Positions 30,027 through 38,227 are shown, counted from the stretch's first letter. The stretch is 57,387 nt of DNA from an uncultured Clostridium sp. (GCA_947361355.1 CANAIR010000009.1:1-57387), one strand, 5' to 3'. The notes: generated by a model not told the origin, from the sequence alone. Numbers and translations are program-made.

Positions 30027-30248
30027 TTATTTATAAACATAAGTTTCACTATTCAAATAATCTATAAACTTTTTATCTCTTATAGACTTTTTTAAATTTA
30101 CTATAATTTTTATTTCATTTAATGATAAATTTGGAATATTTTCCAAATCATCTAGTTTTAGCGATAATATCTCCTTTTCGGTTGAAAAACCACTTTCAGA
30201 TATTTTTTTTAATACATTATACTTTTTATTTATTATTTTATTTTTCAC
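30027..30248 (-). CDS. Small helical protein upstream of the methylase-helicase
   Basis: 73 residues from a GTG start behind GAGGTAG. The middle resembles a helix-hairpin-helix (SLKLDDLENIPNLSLNEIKIIV), which could bind DNA, but no family is recognised. Its stop is immediately upstream of the methylase-helicase gene, and the adhesin terminator is just beyond its start, so it is likely the first gene of that operon. Confidence 0.5.
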   Translation of the reverse strand: MKNKIINKKYNVLKKISESGFSTEKEILSLKLDDLENIPNLSLNEIKIIVNLKKSIRDKKFIDYLNSETYVYK

Positions 30249-30279
30249 TTAATCTACCTCACTTAACATTAATAATAAC

Positions 30280-30323
30280 AAAAATGCAATAAACAATATT
30301 TAGTTATCGCTTATTGCATTTTG
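30280..30323 (-). terminator. Terminator after the adhesin gene
   Basis: On the minus strand a 12-bp stem (AAAATGCAATAA with TTATTGCATTTT, arms at 30311-30322 and 30281-30292) with an ~18-base loop ends in T5. It separates the adhesin from the downstream transfer genes, which then need their own promoter or read-through. Confidence 0.7.
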
Positions 30324-30331
30324 TACAAATT

Positions 30332-32773
30332 TTATTTTCTTTTTTTATATAATATTAAAAGTATAATAATGCCTATTAATGAAATTATAAATATAATAAT
30401 CATTATTCCTATTCTACTAATGTCACTTGTATCAGGAATTTCGACTAGTTTATTAAAAAAGGATATTTCAGTTTCTTGTTCATTTTCAATTTTAATCTTT
30501 TGACTATCTGGAATTATATATTTTTTAGTTGCTTTATTTTCAACTTCAAAAACTGTATATTCTCCAACAGGTATATTTTCTATTAAAATTTCTCCATTTT
30601 CATCTGTAACATATTCTTGTGAAAATGTTTTTCCTCTAATATCGGTTCCAATTACTTTAAATGTAAAACCTTTTAATATTCCATCTTCTGATTTTTTATT
30701 AATTTTAAGTTTTCCATTCATTACACCATTTGTAAATCCTTTTCCTATTTCATTTTCTACTTCATAAGTAACACCATCTTGTAATATTTCTACTTTATGA
30801 TAATTTTCATCTAACATATAGTTTTTTGGTGCTTCTATTTCCTTTACAAAATATGTTCCATATTCTACGTTATCCAATTTATATATTCCATCTTCTATTT
30901 CTTTTAAATCAGATATAAAAATATCTTGCTCATCATATATATTATTATTATTTACATCTTTATAAACATTAAATTTTGCTCCTGTTAGAAATGTATTTGG
31001 AAAATCTACATCAACTTTCTTTAACAAAATATTCCCCTTAATTTTTTTATTTTCAAAAATAGTTGTTATTGTTTCATTATTTTTCAAAGTAATAGTTCTT
31101 TCTTGATTATCCAATACATAATTTTTTAATGTTTCTTTTTCTCTTATAGTTATTTTTTCAAAATCTCTTAATGGATATTTAGAAGTAACTGCCTCTCCAT
31201 TTTCATCAGTAACAATAGTTTCTAATACATTGTTGTTACTATCTAAAACATCAAATTTAACACCACTTAATCGTATTTCATTATTCTCTGAATCAATTTT
31301 TATAATTTTTATATTTCCTTTCTTCAATTCATTTTCAATTTTAAGCTCCTTAGTCAAATTCCATTCAACTTTTATATCTGTTTTTTCGCTTAAATTGTAC
31401 CACTTATTAGTTTTTGTTTCATATAAAGAATATTTACCAATTCTCAAATTTTTTATTTCTATTTCTCCATTAGCGTTTGTATAGTATGTTCCTATAAATT
31501 TATTAAATTCATGGCTAAATAATTTAAATTCTACATTTCCTAATACTAGTCTATTATTATCAGAATCAACCTTATATACTTTTATATTGCCTTTTTTGTG
31601 CTCATTTTCTACATCTATTACTGTTGTTTTATCAAATAATACATTTACTTGAAATTCACATTCATTTAAAATATATCTTTCATCTGTTTGAATTTCCTTT
31701 AATATATATTTTCCTTGATATAAGTTATTAAAAGTTGCTTTTCCATTTTCATCAGTTATAACTTCTCCTATAACATCTCCATTTTCGTTTAATAATTTAA
31801 ACTTAACATTTGAAATAGGTGCAGAAGTTTCATCATCTGTTTTATTTATTGATATTTTTCCTGTATTAGTCTTTATATTTAACATTGCTCTACCTACTCC
31901 ATCACCAAATGGATCAAAAGTAACAGCGTAGTCTTGCCAATTAGGATTCGGAGATTTTCCGAAAAAAATAGGATAATTTTTACATTTCCCTTGTAAATTT
32001 ATTATTAAATCTATGTCTTTATCCATAGAACTTTTGGGTATTTTAACAAAGAAGTCTTCACTACCATTAAAATTATCAGTTTGAGTTCCAGTCGAATTTA
32101 CTATTATTGAGTTTTTTGGCAAATTCCCTGTTGAGGTAATATAATAAGATTTTATATCTACTTTACTTGATACAGAATATCTTTGAATATAAAAATCTCC
32201 CTCTTCATAAAGTTCTCCTATCTTATTTGCTTGAATATTAGGGTCTTGTGGTGTTTCTGTACCATGTCTACCAATATCTACTAAATTATTCATTGCATTA
32301 ACTATTTTTGTTCCCCTAGCATCTATCCCTCTATATTGATTTAATACATCTCTATTAAACATAATTGAATAAATTGCTTGTTTTGTAGCCATATATGCAT
32401 CTTCATCTGTTTCTACTCCAAGTTGTGCAGGAGATTTATATGGATAACCATTTATAATAGCACGCCATATTCTAACATCATCTAAGGTCTTTTCGATACT
32501 AACTGTATATGAACCTTCCTCATCTACTCCATGAACATCTGGGCTAGTTATGCAATATGCTGGATATCTAACATTATTCAAGTTATAATATATTAAATTG
32601 GCACTAACATTTGCCCAAACATTACCAAATTTATATTGTAAATGACCTTCACAACTAGCACCATTTTCTAAATTTGCTTTATCAATTTCAACTGCTTTTA
32701 TAAAATTACCTATATTAGCAAAAATCATTAAAAAAAGTAGCATTACTGCTACCACTCTATTTTTATTTTTCAT
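30332..32773 (-). CDS. Thioester-domain Cna_B (SpaA-type) adhesin with sortase signal
   Basis: ATG 32773 (GGAGG upstream) gives 813 residues with a signal peptide (~1-29). A thioester domain spans ~40-200: Cys74 (YPAYCITSP) and Gln132 (MATKQAIYS) match the Cys-Gln pair of the TQxA family, which can bond covalently to host or cell surfaces. Five Cna_B-type repeats follow, each starting GNIKIxKxDxxxxx and ending with a GxYxLxExxxxxxY pattern. The C-terminus is EIPDTSDI, a membrane helix and KKRK, a variant sorting signal suiting the sortase at 9872-10642. A role in donor-recipient contact is inferred. The gene is intact. Confidence 0.85.
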   Translation of the reverse strand: MKNKNRVVAVMLLFLMIFANIGNFIKAVEIDKANLENGASCEGHLQYKFGNVWANVSANLIYYNLNNVRYPAYCITSPDVHGVDEEGSYTVSIEKTLDDVRIWRAIINGYPYKSPAQLGVETDEDAYMATKQAIYSIMFNRDVLNQYRGIDARGTKIVNAMNNLVDIGRHGTETPQDPNIQANKIGELYEEGDFYIQRYSVSSKVDIKSYYITSTGNLPKNSIIVNSTGTQTDNFNGSEDFFVKIPKSSMDKDIDLIINLQGKCKNYPIFFGKSPNPNWQDYAVTFDPFGDGVGRAMLNIKTNTGKISINKTDDETSAPISNVKFKLLNENGDVIGEVITDENGKATFNNLYQGKYILKEIQTDERYILNECEFQVNVLFDKTTVIDVENEHKKGNIKVYKVDSDNNRLVLGNVEFKLFSHEFNKFIGTYYTNANGEIEIKNLRIGKYSLYETKTNKWYNLSEKTDIKVEWNLTKELKIENELKKGNIKIIKIDSENNEIRLSGVKFDVLDSNNNVLETIVTDENGEAVTSKYPLRDFEKITIREKETLKNYVLDNQERTITLKNNETITTIFENKKIKGNILLKKVDVDFPNTFLTGAKFNVYKDVNNNNIYDEQDIFISDLKEIEDGIYKLDNVEYGTYFVKEIEAPKNYMLDENYHKVEILQDGVTYEVENEIGKGFTNGVMNGKLKINKKSEDGILKGFTFKVIGTDIRGKTFSQEYVTDENGEILIENIPVGEYTVFEVENKATKKYIIPDSQKIKIENEQETEISFFNKLVEIPDTSDISRIGIMIIIFIISLIGIIILLILYKKRK

Positions 32774-32790
32774 TATTAATTTCCTCCAAT

Positions 32791-33444
32791 CTATATTAAA
32801 AAACACTCTGTCCACATATAATTACCATTTTTATAATAATCCCTTGAATAAACTCTTATTACTCCAAACTTTAAATTAATTTTATCGATTACTCTTTTTT
32901 CAGTATAAGTAAACTGATTTGTTAAATTTACTATTGTTTTATCTATAACTATACTATAACCATAATTAACCATATCACTAGTTAAATTATTATTTATTGT
33001 ATTTATAATTTTATTAGTAATTTCTGAATTAAATCTATACTCTTCCTTTAAAGTTTCATTTGGTAATGTCTCTTGCGTTTTTTCCACTTTTTTATCATTG
33101 TTGCTAGAAACGTTATTTTCTTCTTTATTTTCACTTGTTTTTTTTATTGAATTATTTTTATTTATAGCTGTCTTTTTCTCTGGTACACTTTCATTACTAT
33201 TATTTACTTCTATGCTTTTATTAGAGTTTACATCAATATAATCATTATATTCTATTTCTTCAATAATAGCAGATGCAATATCATATTTCCCAATATCTTT
33301 AAAAAAATTAAATCCTACTACCTTTTCTAAGTTTGGAATATCATTATTTTCAATTAAGTGTTTAAATTTGTATATATACAAAACAGATAACATTATTACA
33401 AGTAGGATAAGAATAAATAAAATTAAAAATTTCTTATTTTTCAT
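32791..33444 (-). CDS. Membrane-anchored extracellular protein of the element, unknown
   Basis: 217 residues: an N-terminal membrane helix (~5-25), a low-complexity Asn/Ser/Lys/Glu linker (~70-130) and a C-terminal domain ending GVIRVYSRDYYKNGNYMWTECFLI. The same topology and a similar tail occur in 7612-8271. AGGAGG precedes ATG. The stop overlaps the ORF extension of the adhesin, 17 bases before its ATG, so the two are co-transcribed and may act together at the cell surface. Function is unknown. Confidence 0.5.
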   Translation of the reverse strand: MKNKKFLILFILILLVIMLSVLYIYKFKHLIENNDIPNLEKVVGFNFFKDIGKYDIASAIIEEIEYNDYIDVNSNKSIEVNNSNESVPEKKTAINKNNSIKKTSENKEENNVSSNNDKKVEKTQETLPNETLKEEYRFNSEITNKIINTINNNLTSDMVNYGYSIVIDKTIVNLTNQFTYTEKRVIDKINLKFGVIRVYSRDYYKNGNYMWTECFLI

Positions 33445-33597
33445 AAGAATACCTCCTTTTTTATAATATTACTATACAAATTTTCATTTTTCAAATGTGC
33501 TATATTTATTAATTATATATATTATTCTTTCAGTTAGTATAGTTAGTATTTAAAGGGGGTTTGTAAGGGGGAATTTATAAAAAATCCTCCCACATTT

Positions 33598-34522
33598 TTA
33601 ACGTGATATTTCTCTTCTTCTTTCCTCCCTGTGATTATGTTCTTTTATACATTTAATAATAAACTCCTCTGTTTCTTTCTCTGTTTTAATTTCCTTTGGA
33701 AGTAAACTTTGTATTTTTTCAGCTTTTATTTTTATTTTTTCAACCTGATTTGCCTTTTTTTCTCCCATTATTTCTTCAATTTTATCTGATGTCAATTTTT
33801 TTTCTTGACTTAATAATTTTAAATGTTTAGCTTGTGACACATTTGGTGTTTTTTCATCATAATCATATATATTAAGTATCACATATTGCTCATCTTCTGT
33901 TAAGTAAGATAACTCAACTGCTGGACTAAATGCAATTCTTTCTTCATCAACTAATTTCAACAATTCTGGTATTAATTCAGTTAATCGAATATATCGTTGA
34001 ATATTAGTAGAGCTTTCTCCAAGTTCTTCTGCTACTTTTTCTCTTGTGGTTTTATTTTTTAACTTCTGTCCAAATTGGTCAGAAGTTAAATCTTTTCTTT
34101 TACCTTGATGCTTTTCTGCTTCAAGTTTCATTCGATATGCAAAAGCTTTCTCACTTGGTAATATTTTTGACCTTTGCATATTACTATCTACCATTATTAT
34201 TGTCGCTTCATCATCATCTAACTTTCTGATAATACATGGTACTTCTTTTAAATTTGCAAGTTGACTTGCTTTTTTTCTTCTATGCCCTGAAATAATTTCA
34301 TAATTTCCATCTTCTCTTTGCCTTACTACTAGTGGGTTGATTATACCACCTGATTTTACAGTTTCCACCATATTTTCCATTTCCTTATCATTTTCTACTT
34401 TAAATGGATGATTAGGAAAATCAAACAATTTATCTATTGGTATAGGAATAGCTTTTTCAATATTTAATATGTCCTTTCCGTGCAACAGGCTCAAATATAT
34501 CATCTATCGTAGGCAATTTCAT
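33598..34522 (-). CDS. parB: ParB/Spo0J-like partition protein, requiring one CGG +1 shift near the start
   Basis: ATG 34522 (inside the 3' end of parA, 23-base overlap) gives [14 protein letters not shown], then in-frame CGG 34480-34478; skipping C yields GKDILNIEKAIPIP and a 307-residue protein. The ParB/sulfiredoxin domain is at ~25-120 (GGIINPLVVRQREDGNYEIISGHRRKKAS, GERR-like box as GHRRKKA), followed by a helix-turn-helix region (KTTREKVAEELGESSTNIQRYIRLTELIPELL). Without the shift only the ATG at 34503 is available; it replaces the first 15 residues with IYLSLLH and has no SD. The family is certain; the start depends on the CGG interpretation. Confidence 0.75.
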
Positions 34523-35327
34523 TTCTAGCTCGTTGCTTTTCATTCTTTAATACCTCCTTACAAAAATTATCATAAGCAATAGTTGGTTTACTATTTTTAT
34601 CATAAGTAAACAAACTTTTTCCTGACATTGTTCCTTCAACAGCTTTTACTCCACAAGGAATAATTGTGTCATAAATTTTTATTCTACTACCATAATTATT
34701 TTGTAATGTTTGTAGTGTTGTTTTACCTACTCTCGTTTTCATATCTGCAAGAGTAAGTAAAACACCCTCTATTTTCAGATTAGGATTTATTCTTTTTCGC
34801 ACTTTATTTATAGTTTGTATTAACTGTGTCATTCCGTTTTGCTGATAAATAATGAGCTTGCACTGGTATTATAACACTATCACAACAAGCTAACGCATTA
34901 AGTGTAATCATGCTAAGTGATGGTCTACAATCTATAATTACATAGTCATATTTACTTTTTATCTCATCAATATAGTTTTTTAAAATATATTCCCTACTCA
35001 TAATATTAACAAGTCCTACTTCTATTGTTTCTAAATCAATATTAGATGGTACTAAATCTACTCCCTCTCTATGATGTAGAATAGCTTCATTTTCTTGTAA
35101 TGGTATATCTTTTATTACTTTATCTAATACAGTTCCTAATGTTTTTTCTAATTCATCTTGATTTTTCCAACCTAAACAAGTTGTTAAATCTCCGTTGAGG
35201 GTCTGCATCTATTAATAATACTTTTTTCCCATTTTTTACTAATCCTACTCCTAGATTAAGTGCTGTTGTTGTCTTTCCTACACCACCGTTTTTGGTTAGC
35301 AATGGCAATTACTTTTGTCTTTGACAT
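34500..35327 (-). CDS. parA: ParA/Soj-type partition ATPase, requiring three CGG +1 shifts
   Basis: AGGAGG lies ahead of ATG 35327. With the C skipped at CGG 35288, 35194 and 34836 the product is 274 residues, normal for Soj-like ParA. The first skip rebuilds the deviant Walker [12 protein letters not shown] (residues 11-21), the second [13 protein letters not shown], the third [16 protein letters not shown]. The remaining motifs are intact, including [10 protein letters not shown] and VQAHYLSAK. Zero-frame pieces are 34804-35208 and 34500-34832, while the Walker A piece alone is too short to be called. With ParB it probably stabilises the element or regulates the operon. Confidence 0.78.
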
Positions 35328-35350
35328 TATGGCACCTCCTTTCTTTTTTT

Positions 35351-35373
35351 AGCTACTATACGAAATAGTAGCT
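35351..35373. promoter_or_regulatory. Inverted repeat just upstream of parA (operator or parS candidate)
   Basis: A perfect 9-bp inverted repeat (AGCTACTAT / ATAGTAGCT) with a 5-base spacer lies 24 bases before the parA ATG. A second small repeat (TACATT / AATGTA) follows at 35381-35397. On the minus strand no T-run follows, so it is not a terminator. ParB or an operon regulator may bind it. Confidence 0.45.
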
Positions 35374-35395
35374 ATGTACTTACATTTTAATAATG

Positions 35396-35428
35396 TAAAA
35401 AAAGCAAGACTTAATATTCAAGCCTCGC
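35396..35428 (-). terminator. Minus-strand terminator upstream of the element operon
   Basis: On the minus strand a 9-bp stem with two G-U pairs (GCGAGGCTT / AAGTCTTGC) and a 7-base loop is followed by seven T. It closes off transcription from the remnant gene before parA. Confidence 0.65.
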
Positions 35429-35465
35429 AATATGTTTATTTTATTTTTTTATGTATTATAATTTT

Positions 35466-35695
35466 TTAATATTTTTGCATTAAATTCATATAAACATTAA
35501 CTTCTATCTTCTTATAATTTCTCCTGAATTTATCTAATTTCACATGCTTTTCAAGATTATCATATAAGTCAAAAACATTTCGCACTAATAACAAGTACTA
35601 TTAATGATATACCTCTATATGCGTTTTCTTTATAACATTGCTTTTGACCATTAATTTCTAATACTTTTTTACTTATTTTTTCTTTGTTTTTTCAT
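35466..35695 (-). pseudogene. Remnant of a pilin-like N-terminus protein (GISLIVLVI)
   Basis: The 523-base gap 35328-35850 has no intact gene except small signals near parA. On the minus strand an SD and ATG (35695) lead to a frame that stops after eight codons. A shifted frame reads KKVLEINGQ ... AYRGISLIVLVISAKCF, and a third reads NVFDLYDNLEKH ... MNLMQKY to a stop at 35466. GISLIVLVI equals the type-IV-pilin-like leader of the protein at 56027-57163. None of these shifts is at CGG, so this is ordinary decay. The sequence 35700-35850 is plain AT-rich. Confidence 0.4.
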
Positions 35696-35850
35696 TATTA
35701 CCTCTCCTTTTGTTTACATATTTTATATAAACTAATTTATACATATATATTTTATATAAAAAAATAAAATATTGCAATATTTCATTATAAATAATTTATT
35801 ATTATTTCTTTTTAACACTTTCTTACATATAATATAATGGGGGTGAATTT

Positions 35851-36051
35851 ATGAATATAAATAAAAATAAAATTATAAACTCTCTCCTTTGTTGTAGTAA
35901 TTTTAAATTTCCTATAAATAATAGTCATTATTTAACAGGAAAAGATATTTATCTTTTTTCTAATTTAGCATGTATAGAAAATACTTTAACAGACTTAACA
36001 TGCAATTTAAAAAATAAATGCAATGATATAAAATGTTGTATACGAAAATAA
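35851..36051 (+). CDS. Small cysteine-rich protein, unknown
   Basis: 66 residues with seven cysteines (LLCCSNF, NLACIEN, LTCNLKNKCNDIKCCIRK). A GGGGGTG site precedes the ATG. No signal peptide or known zinc motif was recognised, though the C-terminal Cys cluster could bind metal or form disulfides. It lies alone between the remnant and the murA promoter. The good SD and skewed Cys content argue for a real gene; the function is unknown. Confidence 0.5.
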   Translation: MNINKNKIINSLLCCSNFKFPINNSHYLTGKDIYLFSNLACIENTLTDLTCNLKNKCNDIKCCIRK

Positions 36052-36076
36052 AATACATAAGGTTAAAACCATAATA

Positions 36077-36105
36077 TTGTTTTTTCCTACAAATTATGTT
36101 ATACT
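36077..36105 (+). promoter_or_regulatory. Sigma-A-type promoter of murA
   Basis: TTGTTT (36077-36082), a 17-base spacer and TATACT (36100-36105) lie 47 bases before the ATG of murA. Confidence 0.6.
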
Positions 36106-36152
36106 CATAAAAGCTATTGTAAAAATTATTTTTTTCTTTTTGGGGGGATTAT

Positions 36153-37436
36153 ATGGAAAAATTTATAGTACATGGACCTAGTCGCTTAACTGGTGAAGTA
36201 AATATAAGCGGAGCTAAAAATGCTGCAGTTGCTATTTTACCTGCTACTTTACTTGTAAAAGGAAAATGTCACTTAGAAAATGTACCTGACATAAGTGATA
36301 TAAGAGCATACTTTGAAATATTAAAGTCTCTTGGTTCAAAAATAGAATTTATAAATAAAAATGAAGTTATAATAGATAATGAAAATGTTAACAGTGCTAT
36401 TGCCTCATATGAATTAACTAGTAAATTTAGAGCATCCTATTATTTAATAGGTTCTTTGATTGGAAGATTTGATAACGTTCAAATAAGTTTGCCTGGTGGT
36501 TGTAATTTAGGTGCAAGACCTATTGACCAGCATATAAAAGCATTTGAAAAATTAGGTGCTAAAGTTGAAGTAAAACGTGGAAATGTTTATACATCAAAAA
36601 AAGAAAGATTAAAAGGTACCTCAATATTTCTAGATGTGGTTAGTGTTGGAGCTACCATAAATGCTATACTTGCTGCTACTTTAGCAGAAGGTATAACTAC
36701 AATTGAAAATGTTGCAAAAGAGCCTCATGTTGTCGATGTTGCAAACTTTTTAAACTCTATGGGAGCTAAAATAAAAGGAGCTGGAACAGATTCTATAAAA
36801 ATAACTGGTGTTACTTCTTTAAAACAAGTTTCAAGTTACTCTATTATTCCAGATCAAATTGAAACTGGAACTTTTATGGTTGCTGCTGCTGTAACACAAG
36901 GTGATTTGTTAATAAAAAATTGTATTCCAAAACATATGGAACCTATAACTTTAAAATTAATTGAGGCTGGTGCAACTGTTGAAGAAACAGAATCAACAAT
37001 TCATGTAAAAATGGATAAAAGGCCTTCAGCTTTTAGTTTAAAAACAATGCCTTACCCCGGTTTTCCAACTGATATGCAGCCACAAATGTCACTTTTACTT
37101 TGTCTTTGTGATGGTACTGGTATAATTGTAGAAAATATATGGGAATCTAGATTTCAATATACTGATGAATTAGTAAAAATGGGAGCTGATATATCTGCAC
37201 ATGGTTCTACTGCAATTATAAAAGGTGTTGAAAAATTATATAATGCACCTGTAAAGGCTCATGATTTAAGGGCTGGTGCAGCAATGATAATTGCTGGAAT
37301 AGTTGCAAATGGGGATACAGAAGTAACAAATATTTACCATATTTTAAGAGGTTATGAAGACATTGTTGGAAAATTCAATTCAATTGGTGCAAATATTGAA
37401 TATATAAAAGATGATAATGAGGAAATTAAATGCTAA
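36153..37436 (+). CDS. murA: UDP-N-acetylglucosamine 1-carboxyvinyltransferase
   Basis: 427 residues; it transfers enolpyruvate from PEP to UDP-GlcNAc in the first committed step of peptidoglycan synthesis. Visible motifs: the N-terminal SGAKNAAVAILPATLL substrate loop (Lys/Asn near residues 22-23) and the catalytic-loop Cys in LPGGCNLGARPIDQHIKAFEKLGA (Cys ~114). PGFPTDMQPQ and the C-terminal DLRAGAAMIIAGI close the EPSP-synthase-like fold. GGGGGG precedes the ATG. It overlaps the next gene by 7 bases and begins a murA-walJ-like-rlmH run. It lies immediately right of the mobile element and is completely intact. Confidence 0.95.
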   Translation: MEKFIVHGPSRLTGEVNISGAKNAAVAILPATLLVKGKCHLENVPDISDIRAYFEILKSLGSKIEFINKNEVIIDNENVNSAIASYELTSKFRASYYLIGSLIGRFDNVQISLPGGCNLGARPIDQHIKAFEKLGAKVEVKRGNVYTSKKERLKGTSIFLDVVSVGATINAILAATLAEGITTIENVAKEPHVVDVANFLNSMGAKIKGAGTDSIKITGVTSLKQVSSYSIIPDQIETGTFMVAAAVTQGDLLIKNCIPKHMEPITLKLIEAGATVEETESTIHVKMDKRPSAFSLKTMPYPGFPTDMQPQMSLLLCLCDGTGIIVENIWESRFQYTDELVKMGADISAHGSTAIIKGVEKLYNAPVKAHDLRAGAAMIIAGIVANGDTEVTNIYHILRGYEDIVGKFNSIGANIEYIKDDNEEIKC

Positions 37437-38227
37437 ATTTACATCCTTTATATAGTTCTAGTTCAGGAAATGTCTTTCATATTGAAACTCCTTCTTCTAA
37501 TATTTTAATAGATGTAGGAGTTTCATATAAAGCTATTAATGAAGGATTAGCTTCAATTAATAAAAACATATCTGATATATCAGCAATTTTTATTACACAT
37601 GAGCATAGTGACCATATAAAAGGACTTTTGCAAATTTGTAAAAAAAATAAAATCCCAATTTTTGCTTGTGGTGAAACTTCAAAATATTTACAAAATACTC
37701 TAAATAAAGAAAATATAAATTGCGATATTTATGAGTTACATTATGGACAAGCATATAATATAAATGATATTGAAATAATACCTTTTGAAACTTCACATGA
37801 TGCAGTTATGCCATGTGGATATAGAATTAAAAATAGCAACTCTATTCTTACCTATTCTACTGACTTAGGATATGTATCAAATGAAGTTTTTGAGTATTTA
37901 AAAAATTCAAACTGTATTATATTAGAGTCAAATTATGATGAATGTATGTTAGACTTTGGTAAATATCCTTATAATTTAAAAAGAAGAATAAAAAGCAATC
38001 TTGGTCACTTATCTAATGTAGATTGTGCTAATACTATTGTAAAACTTGAACAAAATAATTTCAACCCTAATTTTATACTTGCACATTTAAGTGAAAATAA
38101 TAATAACGTAGAACTTGCTAAAACTACAATTGAATCTATTTTAAAAGAAAATCATATTAATACTAGTAAAGTTAACCTAAATTTTGCTTCAAAAAATTTA
38201 TCTAATGAGGTATATAAAATATGTTAA
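37430..38227 (+). CDS. MBL-fold hydrolase, WalJ/YycJ-like
   Basis: 265 residues with the metallo-beta-lactamase metal motif THEHSDHIKGL at ~56-66, preceded by SSSSGNVFHIET and followed by FETSHDA (third metal ligand) and GHLSNVDCA. The order and length match the YycJ/WalJ group, thought to act in cell-wall/DNA-damage-linked processes, with proposed exonuclease activity. It overlaps murA by 7 bases and rlmH by 7, forming a tight operon. The coupling with rlmH is common in Firmicutes. Confidence 0.85.
   Translation: MLNLHPLYSSSSGNVFHIETPSSNILIDVGVSYKAINEGLASINKNISDISAIFITHEHSDHIKGLLQICKKNKIPIFACGETSKYLQNTLNKENINCDIYELHYGQAYNINDIEIIPFETSHDAVMPCGYRIKNSNSILTYSTDLGYVSNEVFEYLKNSNCIILESNYDECMLDFGKYPYNLKRRIKSNLGHLSNVDCANTIVKLEQNNFNPNFILAHLSENNNNVELAKTTIESILKENHINTSKVNLNFASKNLSNEVYKIC

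Larger units (their letters stand above)
7612..35327 (-). mobile_element. Integrative conjugative element (Tn1549-like, MobP relaxase, Gram-positive T4SS); ends not resolved
   Basis: About 25 genes on the minus strand form a recognisable conjugative module: ParA/ParB, methylase-helicase, DpnD/PcfM, toprim protein, MobC, MobP relaxase, PcfB, ArdC-like, VirD4, VirB2-like, VirB6-like, PrgI, VirB4, sortase B and CHAP hydrolase. Order and families match ICEs of the Tn1549 group. I see no integrase, excisionase or obvious att repeats, so the limits given are those of the outermost genes in the run. They may lie outside the functional region or the element may have lost its recombinase. Nineteen in-frame CGG sites, each needing a +1 shift, are confined to six of its genes. 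Confidence 0.8.

Noticed and set aside
33598-34503. ParB starting at ATG 34503 ([11 protein letters not shown])
   Set aside because: It has no SD and a poor N-terminus. The start at 34522 with one CGG skip gives [17 protein letters not shown] and follows the element's pattern.
15208-35327. Random pseudogene decay of the element
   Set aside because: Decay gives mixed stops, deletions and indels. All 19 breaks are the identical C-before-GG type, in frame, with conserved motifs on both sides and intact neighbouring genes.
15208-35327. Stop-codon reassignment as the cause of split genes
   Set aside because: The fragments lie in different frames, and continuing through the stop codons does not give the homologous sequence; only skipping the C does.
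15208-35327. A fixed slippery heptamer at the CGG sites
   Set aside because: The codon before CGG varies widely, and identical contexts (AAA-CGG-AAT) are read in frame elsewhere.
7612-35327. A suppressor tRNA encoded within the window to explain the shifts
   Set aside because: I looked for TTC-loop and acceptor-stem patterns in the intergenic gaps on both strands and saw none. Gaps are few and short.
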